Assembly: GCA_032622095.1 (NCBI GenBank)
Contig: CP136061.1
Location: 67,831,127-67,895,126, forward strand
Length of the DNA: 64,000 nucleotides
DNA from: Siphonodentalium dalli
Lineage: Eukaryota > Mollusca > Scaphopoda > Gadilida > Siphonodentaliidae
Direction of reading: 5' to 3'
Part shown: positions 13,169 to 25,313 of the stretch, one piece after another
How positions within the stretch are numbered: position 1 is the stretch's first letter
How the letters are laid out: each line of letters starts with the position of its first letter
Notes under the pieces: generated by a model
Seen by the model: the letters and a program-made list of their open reading frames with translations, nothing else
Databases searched by the model: none
What the model was told of the DNA's origin: nothing
Made by a program: the position numbers and the translations under genes

Positions 13169-13359
13169 CTGGATATAAATGTGTCGCAATTATGCCTTCT
13201 GAGCGCTTATTCAGTAAGTCGGGACAGATTGTTGCACCGAAGCGTTAATATAATAATGTTAATATGCTGTCGTTTCTCGCGGCAAAAATGTAGACTCATT
13301 GGACTGCAGAGTAGTCTGGCTGTCGGGCTGAAAATTTAAGGTCTACCAGGAAAAAAATC

Positions 13360-13450
13360 TTAACAAGCTAAATTTGGTATCGTTGGAAAGAGGAGATCTT
13401 CATGTATAACATATCCAAAATCCGCTAAAATCCGCTTTGGGGAAAATGTT
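13360..13450 (-). repeat. Dispersed repeat related to 16830-16935
   Basis: Contains aaaatccgctttggggaaaa and taacaagctaaatttgg. Their complements occur, in opposite orientation, at 16845-16875 and 16915-16930. The pair is diverged and no transposon ends are clear. Confidence 0.5.
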
Positions 13451-13467
13451 CTACAGCGCCCTGAATA

Positions 13468-14966
13468 GGGGTGGATTCTAACGGAGGCTATCACCCCCCC
13501 CCCCCTTTCGGTACGCGGGATTCAGGGTGTTTTGAAGCCGTACGCGGGATTCATACCCCCGAATTAACTGGTATTCGGTTCAAGCAAAACATCTTGGTCG
13601 CAGGTTTTGATGGCGCAAAGTAATATTTTGTGCTAGTTATCTGTATGAATGAGTGGGTAGAATAGCCTCTTGGGCATATTCGACCATCATGCCATCATAA
13701 ACAGAGACGTGGCGACAGGGGGGGGGGGGTCTCACCCCCAACTTTGGTCAAATTTTTCAACAGTTGGAAATTTCATACCTGACACAACATTAGTTGGAAA
13801 TTTCACATCAACAATAGGTTGAAATGTTCTTGTAGTTTGATTTTTAAACAATTTATTGGGGGGAATTAATTGTTTTTGGACCAATATTTGCATATTTTCC
13901 TATTTTTTATCAAAATTTTGGACTGAAATGGTCATCAGTTGGAAATTTTCCAACCTCATGGGGGGGGGGGGTGACAGGTTGGAAATTTCCAACAATTGGA
14001 AATCTTGTGTCCTGGTCCCTCCCCCGTGGCCAGTCAAAAACTGCTAGTTAATTTAAGAAAACAATATTCTCATACATTTGGTCAACATCGGCATTGGAAT
14101 TGTCATCAGTTGTAAATTGTCCAACTCTAAGAATGCTTGACGCTAGTCTAGATGCTAGGATTTTGCGATTTTCTTGTTCAGATTACCAAAATTTTCGCAC
14201 ACCGGGCCGAACCATGGTCGGCCCGGTGTGTCATTGTCTCCCGCTAGTGGCCAATACAAAAATGCTAATAAGTTTAACAATTTTTACTACATTTGGTCAA
14301 ACTTGTGGTCATCAGTTGGAGAATTTTCCAACCTGAGGGGGGGGGTAGGAGGTTTTAAATTTCCAACGCTATAGGAAAGCTTTAGTTGAGGCCAGTCTGG
14401 ATGCTAGGATTTGCGATTTTCTTGTTCAAATTTCAAAATTTTCTCACACCGGCCGAGCAACGATGGTCAGCTCGGTGTGTCGTGGTCTCTTGCCCGTAGC
14501 CGTGTGCATTTGTATGGAGTTAGACCACTAGATGTTAGGATTTGTGCAATGTTTCAGGTTAAAATATCTGAATGTTCTCATACCGGGAATATAGAACCAT
14601 GGTTTATGAAGATATAGGATATTAGGCCTAAACACTGAGGTGCAAGGGAGGGGTGCAAATGGAATTATGCAAAACTGTTCGGTGTGATTCTGACTCAGGG
14701 GGGGGGTGCAGTTGGAATTTAAACCCTCTAGCCACGCCCCTGATCATAAAGTATCATTAATGGTATCATAACGGCCTCATAACGCGACCGGCATCATAAT
14801 GTGTCTATATGTAACTTCTGCTTGTATCTGTATGATATTAAAACAGTCAATTTGTATGTCATTTATCGTATATTATTTATTAACATGTATTCAGGATTCA
14901 CCCCCCAAAATTAACTCGAAGTCAGGATTCAAGGGGGAGGGGGTGATACCCTCCTAACGTAAATTA
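13468..14966. mobile_element. Possible ~1.5-kb DNA transposon holding the G-rich tandem modules
   Basis: The left end tctaacggaggctatcaccc and the complement of the right end (acgttaggagggtatcaccc, 14940-14962) resemble each other as imperfect inverted repeats, each followed by a C- or G-run and a ggattca motif. Between them lie four tandem copies of the dispersed module. No target duplication could be fixed because of the homopolymers. The assignment is weak. Confidence 0.35.
13700..14640 (+). repeat. Four diverged tandem copies of the G-rich module
   Basis: Copies begin near 13700, 14085, 14300 and 14510. Each carries gtcatcagttggaaat-like, ttggaaatttccaac-like and gatgctaggatttgcgat motifs. 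Two of them contain a strong hairpin: 14196-14231 pairs CACACCGGGCCGA with TCGGCCCGGTGTG around a short loop, and 14444-14480 is a weaker version. Short ORFs here are chance. Confidence 0.7.
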
Positions 14967-16829
14967 TTAAGGTAAGTATACCATATGTTATGGCATAGGG
15001 ATTACGTAGTTATACGAGTATGTGTGAAATTGGAGCAACGGAGCGAATGGAGTGACACTGACAGAAAATAATACAATCGCGGCCATAAAATGGCTGTCAA
15101 AATGGCCGCAACTCCAAAACATACCACGACGAAAGCAACGTATGGAATAACCATATAGGAATGAACATACGTATTATTAATGTACATTGATGTTGTTTAG
15201 TATCTCTAAAGGTACACAGATCATTAAAATATCCATCTGAATGATGTATTGGTCATTTCAACGCAAGTCAAACCCAATGGTTAAATTTCTGTTTTTTTAG
15301 CTTATCCAACATCCAACTGTCCGGACAAAATATAATAATTTTTGTCATGCAACACACAAAGTAATGTTTCGCCATGCAGTGTATGGTAGTTTCATTGGAC
15401 ATTGTGATTAATTATTGAATGTAACACATACACCGAAGTGCACACCCTTGTGGTATAAAGACTAGTTAGATTTATGGAGATTGCTGCACTCTCCGTGATA
15501 ATATGCCCTACACATATGTCCCAATGCTTATCACACTGCAAAGAAACATCAATATCTTCAATAGATTAGCGCCACATCTCACGAGATCAAAAGGATGGTA
15601 CATCTTACAGATTATTTACGACTAATTTTCACGCGGCTACCAAACCGGTTTATTATTGGAACATTTTGTTCAAATTACTTCAGTCCCCACTTTACAACTG
15701 GGACATACTACCACACAATGCACAATATTAATTTTCAGTATCGTTTTGTTTTAAAATATCTTAACAGTACCACCCACGTAATTGTTCTAAATAGCAAGGG
15801 TTCATCGTTTAAAGCTGTTATTTCAGCGTTGAAAATTCGCTGAATGTTGCTAGTTGTGGTTTTGTGTACAGCAACTATATGTAACTTTAGGGATAAGGGG
15901 CAAACGCGGTGATGCGGTTTGCAGAAATCGTAGTAATTTTCGCAAATATGTGGCTTCGGTGAATATAACGAAATATAATTTCCAGATATAAACACAGTCT
16001 CAGCCACATAATTTGTAAACTATATTGGTCAAGTTTAGAATTTATTGAAGATAGGCTTTGTACTCCTCTGTGTTTTGGATAAATTGTGTTCATAATATAC
16101 CACCATGCATTCTTGTGATAAAAGCGAAATATTCGTGTTTTGTCACCTGATTGGAGGCAACTATGATTACTATTTTGAGATAGAGACAATGGAATCTTCA
16201 CATTTTATCCAAAACTGTATGCATATATCTTATATTGTTCCTTAGCAGTGCATTTTGAAAGGGTTAATTTTGTAGATATCAAAATAAATGATGATCGGTC
16301 ACATTCACGAGACTACTCTGACGACATGTATTTCTGCTTCTAGAAAACATCAGAGAATCAATACACCCATATCAAATCGCATTTAACTGTTTAATTACAC
16401 ATATAATCACACGATTCAACATAAAAAGTACATATAAAACTGAGTTATTGTTCCGTTTATGTGTGCCCACAAGTCCAGATTTAACCGTTGCATGAGACCC
16501 TGCTTTCGATTGCTCTCTCGTGAGATTCATTAGGTAGAATTCTTACATCTCTGATCAAACGTTTCTCTTATACTCTGCAATGAATATCCTCAAATAATTC
16601 GAGCGTTTGTTCTATCTTATAGGACTAGCAATTACATGTTTCACAAAGTGTAAATTTCATTCACTTTTCTCCATTTTGGCGTCCGTTTTGGGAAAGACAT
16701 TCTACAAATATGGTTTACGGCTAAACATTGTTTGTCAATATTAAAATTTATTGCGAATTTGGCATTAATTGTTGCATCTACCGCAGAAATTCAACAATTT
16801 CAGATATTAACAATCATATTGGGCGCCAT
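14967..16829. other. No gene recognised
   Basis: AT-rich sequence with no ORF above about 104 codons and no motif, splice pattern or transposon end that I can support. The overlapping minus-strand frames at 15735-16201 have no recognisable content. Confidence 0.5.
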
Positions 16830-17084
16830 CTTGAATAGAGAATTTTCCCCAAAGCGGATTTTAGCGGATTTTGGAGATGTTATTCCTCAGATTCTGCGCG
16901 ACAAAATTACACCAAAAACAGCTTGTTAATAATTTTTTCTTGCTTAAACGACCAGACTAGTGGTGTGCTTTGTTCAGATAAACATGTCAGTTCAGTGTTG
17001 TCGTTATTTTAGAGCGTTGAATATGCTTTGTTATGAAATAAAAATTGTGAATTAAATGCTTGATATATTTTACGTAAGCGGACC

Positions 17085-17307
17085 CACACATTGTTATGAT
17101 CACAAGTGGCTTGCATTGCGCTGTCCTATTTGCGTGGGTCGGTGTGACACTACATTCACACTCAAATATTGAATTGCGTACTGCATATTCCAAAGGCTCT
17201 TGACTAACAAAATGTTTGGAAATTATTCTTGACGGTATTTAGTCATACCGCGGTATTTCATCAAATATCGTAGTCGGTATTGTGAATGTTGATACCGTGA
17301 AGCCATA
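17085..17307 (-). mobile_element. Degraded copy of the hAT-like element
   Basis: Reverse copy of the left end of the element at 28799. It shares cggtatttagtcataccgcg, gtagtcggtatt and a terminal accgtgaagcc, and internally the aatgtagtgtcac region. Only one terminus is kept, with a changed last base, so it is a truncated old copy. Confidence 0.75.
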
Positions 17308-20300
17308 CAGTAGAGAGATGGGCTTTACATATGGTGCACACCATAATAATGTCTTGCTTCGGCAATTGGTACTAAATTAGTTCACGTATACTCACCAAAG
17401 TGTCAGGTGAAATATGAGCTCAATTAGCACCCTATTCATTACAGTTGAGTTGGTCTTCTGACATACTCATGCTTAGCTAATATTTGAATACCATCAATGT
17501 GCCCATCAATGAACACCATATTAGTAGCTTCCAGACACCTGATCCCAACAATAGCGTGAACAGCTATTTGTTTTGCATAGCGCAATCCATGCTCGTTGCT
17601 AATCAGGACTGGTGGCCCAAATGATCCAGAAGAAGTGTTCACTCACTCAATCTACTGTGTTACGGACGTCCCTGTGTGGATCAATGGCAATTTAAACATG
17701 GACAACTTGTTGCAGCTATGATTGTTCCAAGAGCACAGCCGTTTGTCTACTTTGGCCAAACGCGCTTGCGATGTAGACGTAATGGTCTGGTAGCTGGCAT
17801 GTGCCTCAGCATTGGATATACATGTACACACTGGTATATGGTATGCGCATATATTAACTAAGCTGGATTAAGAATTTGTCTTCAAATTTACTCTTTTTGT
17901 CTAGACCAATCATGGGTGTTCTCTGAAATGTTTCTCATAACATGTCTTCGTTGCGAGAGGGTCTTTGTTTGTTGATTCGGCAGTTCATTCTATATTAGTA
18001 CGGTGTTCATTTCCGTTCCGATTGCCGGGTCATGAAAGTGTGATCATCAGAATGCCTTTGTATGTTGTTTGGGTACCAATGTTGGTACAGTATTGTGAGG
18101 AACAGGAATGGGCAGTTGATCGCCCGTTGAAGGTTGTGAAATACCTGTTTCACATTGATTGATGTTGTGAGCCGTTTTGACCTCTCCATAGTGATGGTCC
18201 GCGCCCTTCCGGTGTGCATACCGCTGCTGTTATATGGTACATATGCTCCCGTGGCCGATTGATGGGAATGTGACTTCGTAAAGAACTATCGATGGGGACC
18301 TTACAACATTCGTGTCGGACGTGGGATCCTTTCTCATATTGCGGCGAACATACCCATGCTTGGACTGATTGATGTCATGGACAGTGCTTTCATTGACTGA
18401 TTTCATGTTATTGCCGCACGGTTAAAATTGTAATTCGTGCATTAGATTCCCGACGATGTGCAATTGGTGTAGTCAATCGTTTGGAAACATGCTTTCATTG
18501 CATCGAGAGTGGCGCGGAGACTCGCTGTGTGGTGTCGGCGGTTGATGGTGGATCATTGTGGGCTATGGGCAATTCACATGCATCTGCTATACAATATACA
18601 CGTACAATGCCTACCACAAACAGTCATATCATTTCAAGATGACCAGAGGCTATATGAGCATGCAACAATGGTGTGTAGTTGCTAGCTCTGGACGCTCTAT
18701 GTGCTGCTGACAGGGATCACCCACCTTACTGCGGTTTTAGGTGAAGTTTAAATACCACAAGGAAAGTTTCTGTTATTATGCTTGTCTTGTGTTCGATGTC
18801 TGCAAAGCTCCACATTATTGTTAAGTCCATGTGTCCTGTGTTGTGTTTTTGGGTGGGTATCAATAGCTGTTCTCTGCAAGTGTCTTTGGGACGGTCGGCA
18901 ATGCAGCGTATATGTGAGATAGGAAGCTACACGTATCTCGTGTGCTGAATACATGATGCATTGGTCTACATGTCAATCACGTACGTATTTATGCTCTCCA
19001 TTAACTTAGCACAATTATTTTTAGAGTGTATGTTACACACAGATACAACAACATTACACCATGCTGTTACATGTACATACGTATGGCGCGTATTTCGGTT
19101 TCGTATCTGCGGAATCGAGTCTCTTTGGTAGGCTGGTGCGCCGTTCAATGTGGATGTGTACTGGCTTTTATGGTCATAGTTAATGTTTGGTACCCGAGCG
19201 CCTGGTGCGATTGACAAACGAATGCATATGTATGCATCCTTTGCATTGTGGTTTGAAGTATCCCAGTACACGTCCAATACTGTGCCTTTAGCAACCAACA
19301 TTTTACTTGCCCATAAACTTTGTAAGTACATGTATTAGGGAATATAGCAGCAGGCGCCCATATTGAAGATTTTTTTCCCGTGGGTGTATCGAGTTGTGGC
19401 CTTTGTAATGTGGTTCAGAGTCTCAGAGCGGCAGTTTGTTTCAGTAGAATGTGTTTGCCGGTCATCCAAACCACTGTACAAGCCATGGTGGCGTGTGTCG
19501 TTTTAGCAAGTTGATATTGTTTGGTCATATCGATGTACGAAGCTGTGCAGCTGTCCACAGTATTGAAACATAGTTGCCGTGTACTACTGTTTCTGGGTTG
19601 TGGATGCATCGGTCGAATGTAGTTGCTGTCTCCATGACCTGTGGTGAATATGTTACGAGCCATCCGATCCAGACATAATATACGTCCAGATCTTATTCTA
19701 ACACGCATTGTGGCGTGGTGTAACTTTATATGAGCTAGCAATATCCCATCGTCCTCGTACACGAACTTTTGTTTGCATCGATGGTCACGGTAGATATATA
19801 TGAATGCATTGGCCAGTGTCAGGTCGGCTGTGTTCAAGTTGACCTTTAAATTTGTTGCGCTTTATGTCTTATTGGCGTTGTCCTGTGATTGTGTTAAGAT
19901 AGCATTCTTGCATTTCTGATCAGATTTGTACATTCATGGGTAAGATGTGGTGATGATTCCGTATGCTCCATTCTGTCGTTTGTCTATCGCATGCGTGGCG
20001 CTTATGTATTGCCTGTGATTGTGGTAAGTTTTCCTTCTTTATTTGAGCTATCCAATTGCCGATGCACAGATTATTACGGATCTGCATGGCTATTGTGGCA
20101 TCGTCTGTTGCGTTCTTCTGTAGACGGAACTGGGATGGATGATGCTTGGATGGAGTTGCCTAATGGAATTATGTAATGACAATTGCAGTGACAGAACATA
20201 TTGCAATATCTTAATATTAACGCGGGCGGTACAACGAGAGAGTGATGTATGTTGGTAATGGAGATCAACTTGAGGCATGTGCGCGTTTGCTAACTGTTTC

Positions 20301-21960
20301 TGTTATATTTACTATACTTTATTCTGATGTGCATGGTGTGGTGGGTCAACATGGGATCTATCGGCTGATGTACGTTGTATAAACAGTCAATATATATAGC
20401 GTCATCGGACAGGGCGGCGTTGGTGTGGTACATGTATAGCAGTCTTCACCCAATGGCTGATCGTGTGTTTGAAGTGGCTAGGCCGGTGGTAGTTAATTGC
20501 TGAAGTTGACGTTTCTATTGACACCACGGAATTTATTGAATCCCTTGAAAATGAGTGGCCAGTAATTGAAACTGAGAGTATAAGTATGCTGTACAACACA
20601 CACTATAACGTTCTCATTAGTCTGAGTTATATATCCACTACTATGGCGCCCAAAGTGATCTGGTGTATTTCCTAACCTGGGTGGATAAACTGGACACCAG
20701 AATGTCGTTCATAGAGTATATGCATGTGCGTGCCCGTGTAGTTCTGGTGACTTTCATATAGGTTGATGCAATTGCTCGAAATGGATCCCATGGACATAGT
20801 CACAGGCGGCTAAATGATAGATACCGTTAAGGCAATAGCATTAAGTATCGTGAATTTATGCATTTTGAATGTCCTTCAACGATAATTTCGTTATAAGTGC
20901 CGAAAAGTAACAAATACATATTAACGGGGTTCTGTTCGTGGAGTGCATTCCGCATACCATTAACTATATGTGCACCCTTATTTGTAAATGAAAATGGTGT
21001 ATGTCATAGAAGAGGGAATGACAATGAATAAAATATCAAACCAATGCAAACATTCAGAACGTTATACATGCACATTTATACATGACTGAAATAGTAGGCA
21101 GTTTGGATTACATGTACTTACAGCGTCGAACGACTGATGATTTATATACATGTATGTATGTCAAAAATAATTAACCAGTTATGTCACTTCATGAATAACA
21201 TAGAATAGTAATCCTACTGGAACTGATATGAACATTGTTTGGGAAACGGAATATAGCCACCAAGCTACTGTGTGGTTATTCGTCCACTCATTTACAATAT
21301 TATAGCCTGTTCTGCACTTCGAAGGTTGGAGTAGTTTCATATAAACCTGTTTTGTATTGTTTAAATATGATAAGGTATCGGCTTCGATCATATTTTAGAT
21401 CCATGTTGTGCCATGTGGCAAGAAGACTCATATACGTAGAATCATTCAGATATTGTCAATATTGAAATAGAACAAGATGGAACTAAGAAATTCTATCCAC
21501 TTGAGTTATCGACCAGTATGGTTCAAGTCCCAAATGTGCATGGAAGCATTTGAAACAAGTCAGTTCTCAACACAACTCACTTTCGCTTACTTCGGACAAT
21601 AAATAACCGTGTTTTTCGGCGTTATTATTCGAGATATCACTTCGGTGTTGCGACCATCTTGTAGAGAATTTTATTCCGGTTCCAACGGTACCCCAACGGA
21701 CGTTTCGTACCACTACGGTACTTAGGACAGATTGGAACGCAGGTCGCGTCATGATGGCCGTTTAGTGATGTTACTATAAGATTCGAGTAATATAGCGAAA
21801 TATTTTCAATGTTAAAGGTACGGTTGGCCTTGGCGGTGGGTATCCTGTGAAAATATTTACACCCGTCAAAAACCGCCACAAACAGAAAGAACATCAAAAT
21901 GTAGGCAGACTTTGTCCGTATACAAATAAGAAATATCGCATAAACAGTATGTTATTGTCA
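17308..21960. other. Long stretch with no recognised gene
   Basis: Somewhat GC-richer than the neighbours, and G/T-rich on the plus strand between about 17.6 and 20.7 kb. The longest frame is 140 codons on the minus strand (19415-19837). Neither it nor the shorter frames show a family motif. No terminal repeats were found. It could be non-coding gene sequence or decayed transposon. Confidence 0.4.
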
Positions 21961-22078
21961 TCTGTTTGACCATTGTTATGTAAACAAAAGCATAAAAAGT
22001 TACTTTTATGGTGTTTGTTTATATTATGATTGTAAACATAAAGAGCGTTCTTTGTTGGTGAATTCCTGATATGGAACT

Positions 22079-22567
22079 AATAAAGAGCGTTTATGTCATT
22101 TGTGTGTGATTAGCCAGTAGCATTGTGCTGTCTTCTGTAACACAATCAGGCTCTTGCTTAGGTAAAATATAGTATGTCTTTGTGATAACATGCTGTTTAC
22201 GCGATGGTAATGGTATATATGAACGAAACTGTATGCGTTTTAATGTTTTTCTGTTTACGGTGATTGCAACAAATATGAATATTTTCGACAATTAAGGCCT
22301 CACGTGCCTTTAAATTCTGATCGCAACTTTAGTAGGTTGAGAATAATCTGACCACATCCGATTTTTTTCCAAACTGCGCCTGAGTTTCATACGTAGTATT
22401 TTGAGAGATTTCTGTAGCCAGCAAAAACCCACTGATCACATTCAAATTTTCAAATATATGTCTGAGGTTCACACTAAGCAGTTGTCATAATATTTCAAAT
22501 CGGACCGATCATCATAAGCCAATTGGCAACGTCTATCATTTGCCACAAAAACAAAACGCTCTTTAAA
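22079..22567. mobile_element. Possible MITE with AAAGAGCGTTT ends
   Basis: An aataaagagcgttta motif at about 22078 faces aaacgctctttaaat at about 22556 as an inverted pair; another aaagagcgtt lies at 22040. The same decamer is the core of the ~95-bp tandem repeat in the arms of the 36.6-50.9 kb element. No target duplication is clear. Confidence 0.3.
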
Positions 22568-22607
22568 TTATTTTGACCCCGTTTTAGGCTGACCCTCCAA
22601 AACTTAA

Positions 22608-23199
22608 AGGGGTACTGTACCCAAGATGTTGTTGTTGGTTTCTATAATCCCCGAGTCGGAGAATAAGGTAACAACTTTTCCATTTTTTGAAAGTCTGTCG
22701 AGTACGAAGTATTGTTACGGATGGCAAATTTACCGGAATGCAAAAATACAAATTGTCGTTGTCGAGTAATTTTTGTACAGTTTTCAACCAAATGAATCAA
22801 ATAAACATTATATTATATGCTTAGTAGTCCCATATACTCATTTAAGTTAGTGTATGGTCACTAGTCAATGAGTGGCTTGGGTTTTCTCCCCGTATAAGCA
22901 TAATGTTTCAAACGATCGTGTGTGCAATTGTTTTATTAATCCAGTATCCCTCAATTATAATTTGATTACGTTTTGTACACGGAAATTCCAATTTTAAGAG
23001 ACGCCATTTTATGGCTGGAGCCATAAAATCAATTTATATTAAATTATTAACTTTTAAATTATTAAATTTTAAGATAGCCTATTAACCTGAGCGTTTACAG
23101 AATACATCTTCGACTCAAATTACTTATATTTCTATATAGTATCGATAATAGATCGTTGTTATCACCGGGAATTTATTGAAAATGGCGTACAGTACCCCT
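22608..23199. mobile_element. TTAA-flanked MITE, copy 1
   Basis: The element is 592 bp with inverted ends AGGGGTACTGTAC / GTACAGTACCCCT and is flanked by TTAA at 22604-22607 and 23200-23203. It is clearly homologous to the two copies in the palindromic element (40073-40655 and 47809-48391), sharing ggtttctata, cgagtaatttttgtacag and the atcaccgg-type right part. No ORF is present. TTAA duplication is characteristic of the piggyBac superfamily, although the termini here start AGGGG. Confidence 0.88.
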
Positions 23200-23639
23200 T
23201 TAAGTTAAGATTGGAAACAAATCAATCCTGAAAATAAACCTGCTAGCCATACATTATGTGTTTTCATGTCGCTTTTAGCAAGCAAAAAATGTGATATCCC
23301 AGCTACAAGCAACGGACACAAGTTGGCCCTTAATCCACCAATCAAGTGTCATCTTCTAGTCAGCATTACTGAGAAGGTAAATCTATCATTTAGAAACAAG
23401 TGGTACTGAGTAATTTTTTCAAAGAACGCTTTGTAAATATGAACAAATTTTTATTGTTCATCATTCTTCGCAGTCTTCAGTACACATTCCCATATATTTT
23501 TTTCTTATCTATGGAATTTGTGTTTGTTTTATTTTTAAACCTACAAAAAGTTCACATTTTTTTCCAAGATAATCCATCACGAATTATACTCTTAAAATGG
23601 TTCATAATGAACAGAATCCTTTATTTTTACTCCATCAAA

Positions 23640-24340
23640 TGTTGGGGGAAATGGGTTGACAAATACCGTAATTGTCACCATAGATACGGCTCTTGGTTGA
23701 CTTGGAAATGTGTGAACTGTGTGTCCGTACGAACTGTGTGTCCGTACGAACATCTCAATTTGTAACTCGGGTGTTAATTATCGGAATTACAGTAATGCCT
23801 TAAATAATCGACTCCTTAACCACAACATAATTATGGGTAACTTTTCATGATATAGTTGGAAATATGGCTTATTGCCATTCTTCAGAAAGCTCTCCCCCAG
23901 GAGTCGATTATTTAGAGCATTACTGTAGTTGTCCTTTGGCATGGTGATAGCACAGGTTGGCGGAAAGAATACCCACTTACTAAGGGTTTCGTTCATTATT
24001 TTGTTACTAGAGTTACTTGGACATTTATGAATTTTATGTCCAAAAGAACATTTCAGTTTGTTTATAATTTGGGCAAGAATAATCGGATTTTTTTTATATG
24101 GTGATAGCCCAGCACGCGGTAAGGATACACATACTACCATACTACCGGTTTCGTCCATTCATTTTACCAGAGTCACAGACCTTCTTTGACTTGGGAATTT
24201 GTGAATTTTGTTTGACTTGGGAATTTTGTGTCCATTCAGTTTGCAACTTGGGCATGAATCATCGAATTTGGTTGTGCTTTGGTGTGTTGATAGCGCAGTT
24301 TAGGGGAAAGGGATACTCACTTCTTGGATTTAGAATATAA
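23640..24340 (+). repeat. Diverged tandem repeat region
   Basis: Three loose copies of a ~200-300 bp block (from about 23640, 23930 and 24090) share tggtgatagc-, gacttggaaatttgtgaa- and catttcagttt-like strings. A local direct repeat, gaactgtgtgtccgtac, occurs twice around 23717-23752. No coding signal is seen. Confidence 0.5.
23788..23927. mobile_element. Short TA-flanked MITE
   Basis: The element is 140 bp with ~29-bp near-perfect terminal inverted repeats. The left end runs from tacagtaatgcc through aaataatcgactcct, and the right end is its complement with two mismatches. TA at both edges fits a Tc1/mariner-type target. Confidence 0.7.
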
Positions 24341-24433
24341 AAACAATTACCATCCATACAACTATTTAGTATTGCCCACTCTGTAAATTGAGCACCTGGG
24401 GGGGGGTGCAGATGCCACGCTTGGCGTTGTACT

Positions 24434-24571
24434 TTGATGATGATGATGATGATTATGATGATGATGATGATGAGTATGATGATGATGACTATGATGATTA
24501 TGATGATGATGATTATGATGATGATGACTATGATGATTATGATGATGATGATTATGATGATGCTGATGATT

Positions 24572-24618
<47 letters not shown>

Positions 24619-24850
24619 AATGGTGATGATGATGGTAATGATGATGTCGATGATGATGATGATGATGATGACGGTAGTGCCGAGACGACGATGGTGGTGT
24701 TGACGATGATGAGAATGACGGATGATGATGGATGATGATGTTGACGATGAGGATGACCACGCTGATGATTATTATGATGATGATTATGATGATGTTGATG
24801 AGGAAGATAACGATGACAGCGATGATGATGATGATGATGATAATGATGAT
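24434..24850 (+). repeat. (GAT)n trinucleotide microsatellite
   Basis: Impure GAT/GAC/TAT triplets over ~420 bp. The long poly-Asp, poly-Met and poly-His frames across it are trivial consequences of the repeat. Confidence 0.95.
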
Positions 24851-25313
24851 ATATACACTGGTGATCATACAGCATTGTTGTATGTAAATAGTGTAAATAA
24901 GTTTGTCAACTCACGATTGAGTTCATTAAAGCATTCAGTACTTGTACACAATGCTCAGATATACTGTTATATGTTTTTATAATATAGTATCATTCCGCAT
25001 CCCATAAGTAGTCCCTGTGTCGATTTTTGCCTCGGATAACGTAAACATTTCGGACAAGAAATGTCAACACGGTTTTCCTCCGCTCGGTATTGTAATACAT
25101 GCAAACTCGCTTATTATAAATTGTACATAAAGGCGAAATAAAAATCAGGCGTTGTGCACAATTCATCCGAGATATCATTTATGTTTGCATTCACCCAAAG
25201 CAAATAATTTCAGCTGAGTGCATTATACATCAAATCGTTTTGTGCTGTCAATCACAAATATCGTCAGTCGTCGGTTTTCGAGTTAAGTGCGCAGGTATAC
25301 GTTGCCGTTAGAG

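Noticed and set aside
19415-19837. 140-aa minus-strand ORF
   Set aside because: No motif, no context and no splice or transposon structure; likely chance in a GC-richer stretch.
24362-24982. Poly-Asp, poly-Met and poly-His proteins
   Set aside because: Six-frame products of a GAT microsatellite.
25287-25313. Esterase 1 start at 25287 and esterase 2 start at 57245
   Set aside because: Both are GTG codons; ATG at 25314 and 57275 give clean signal peptides.
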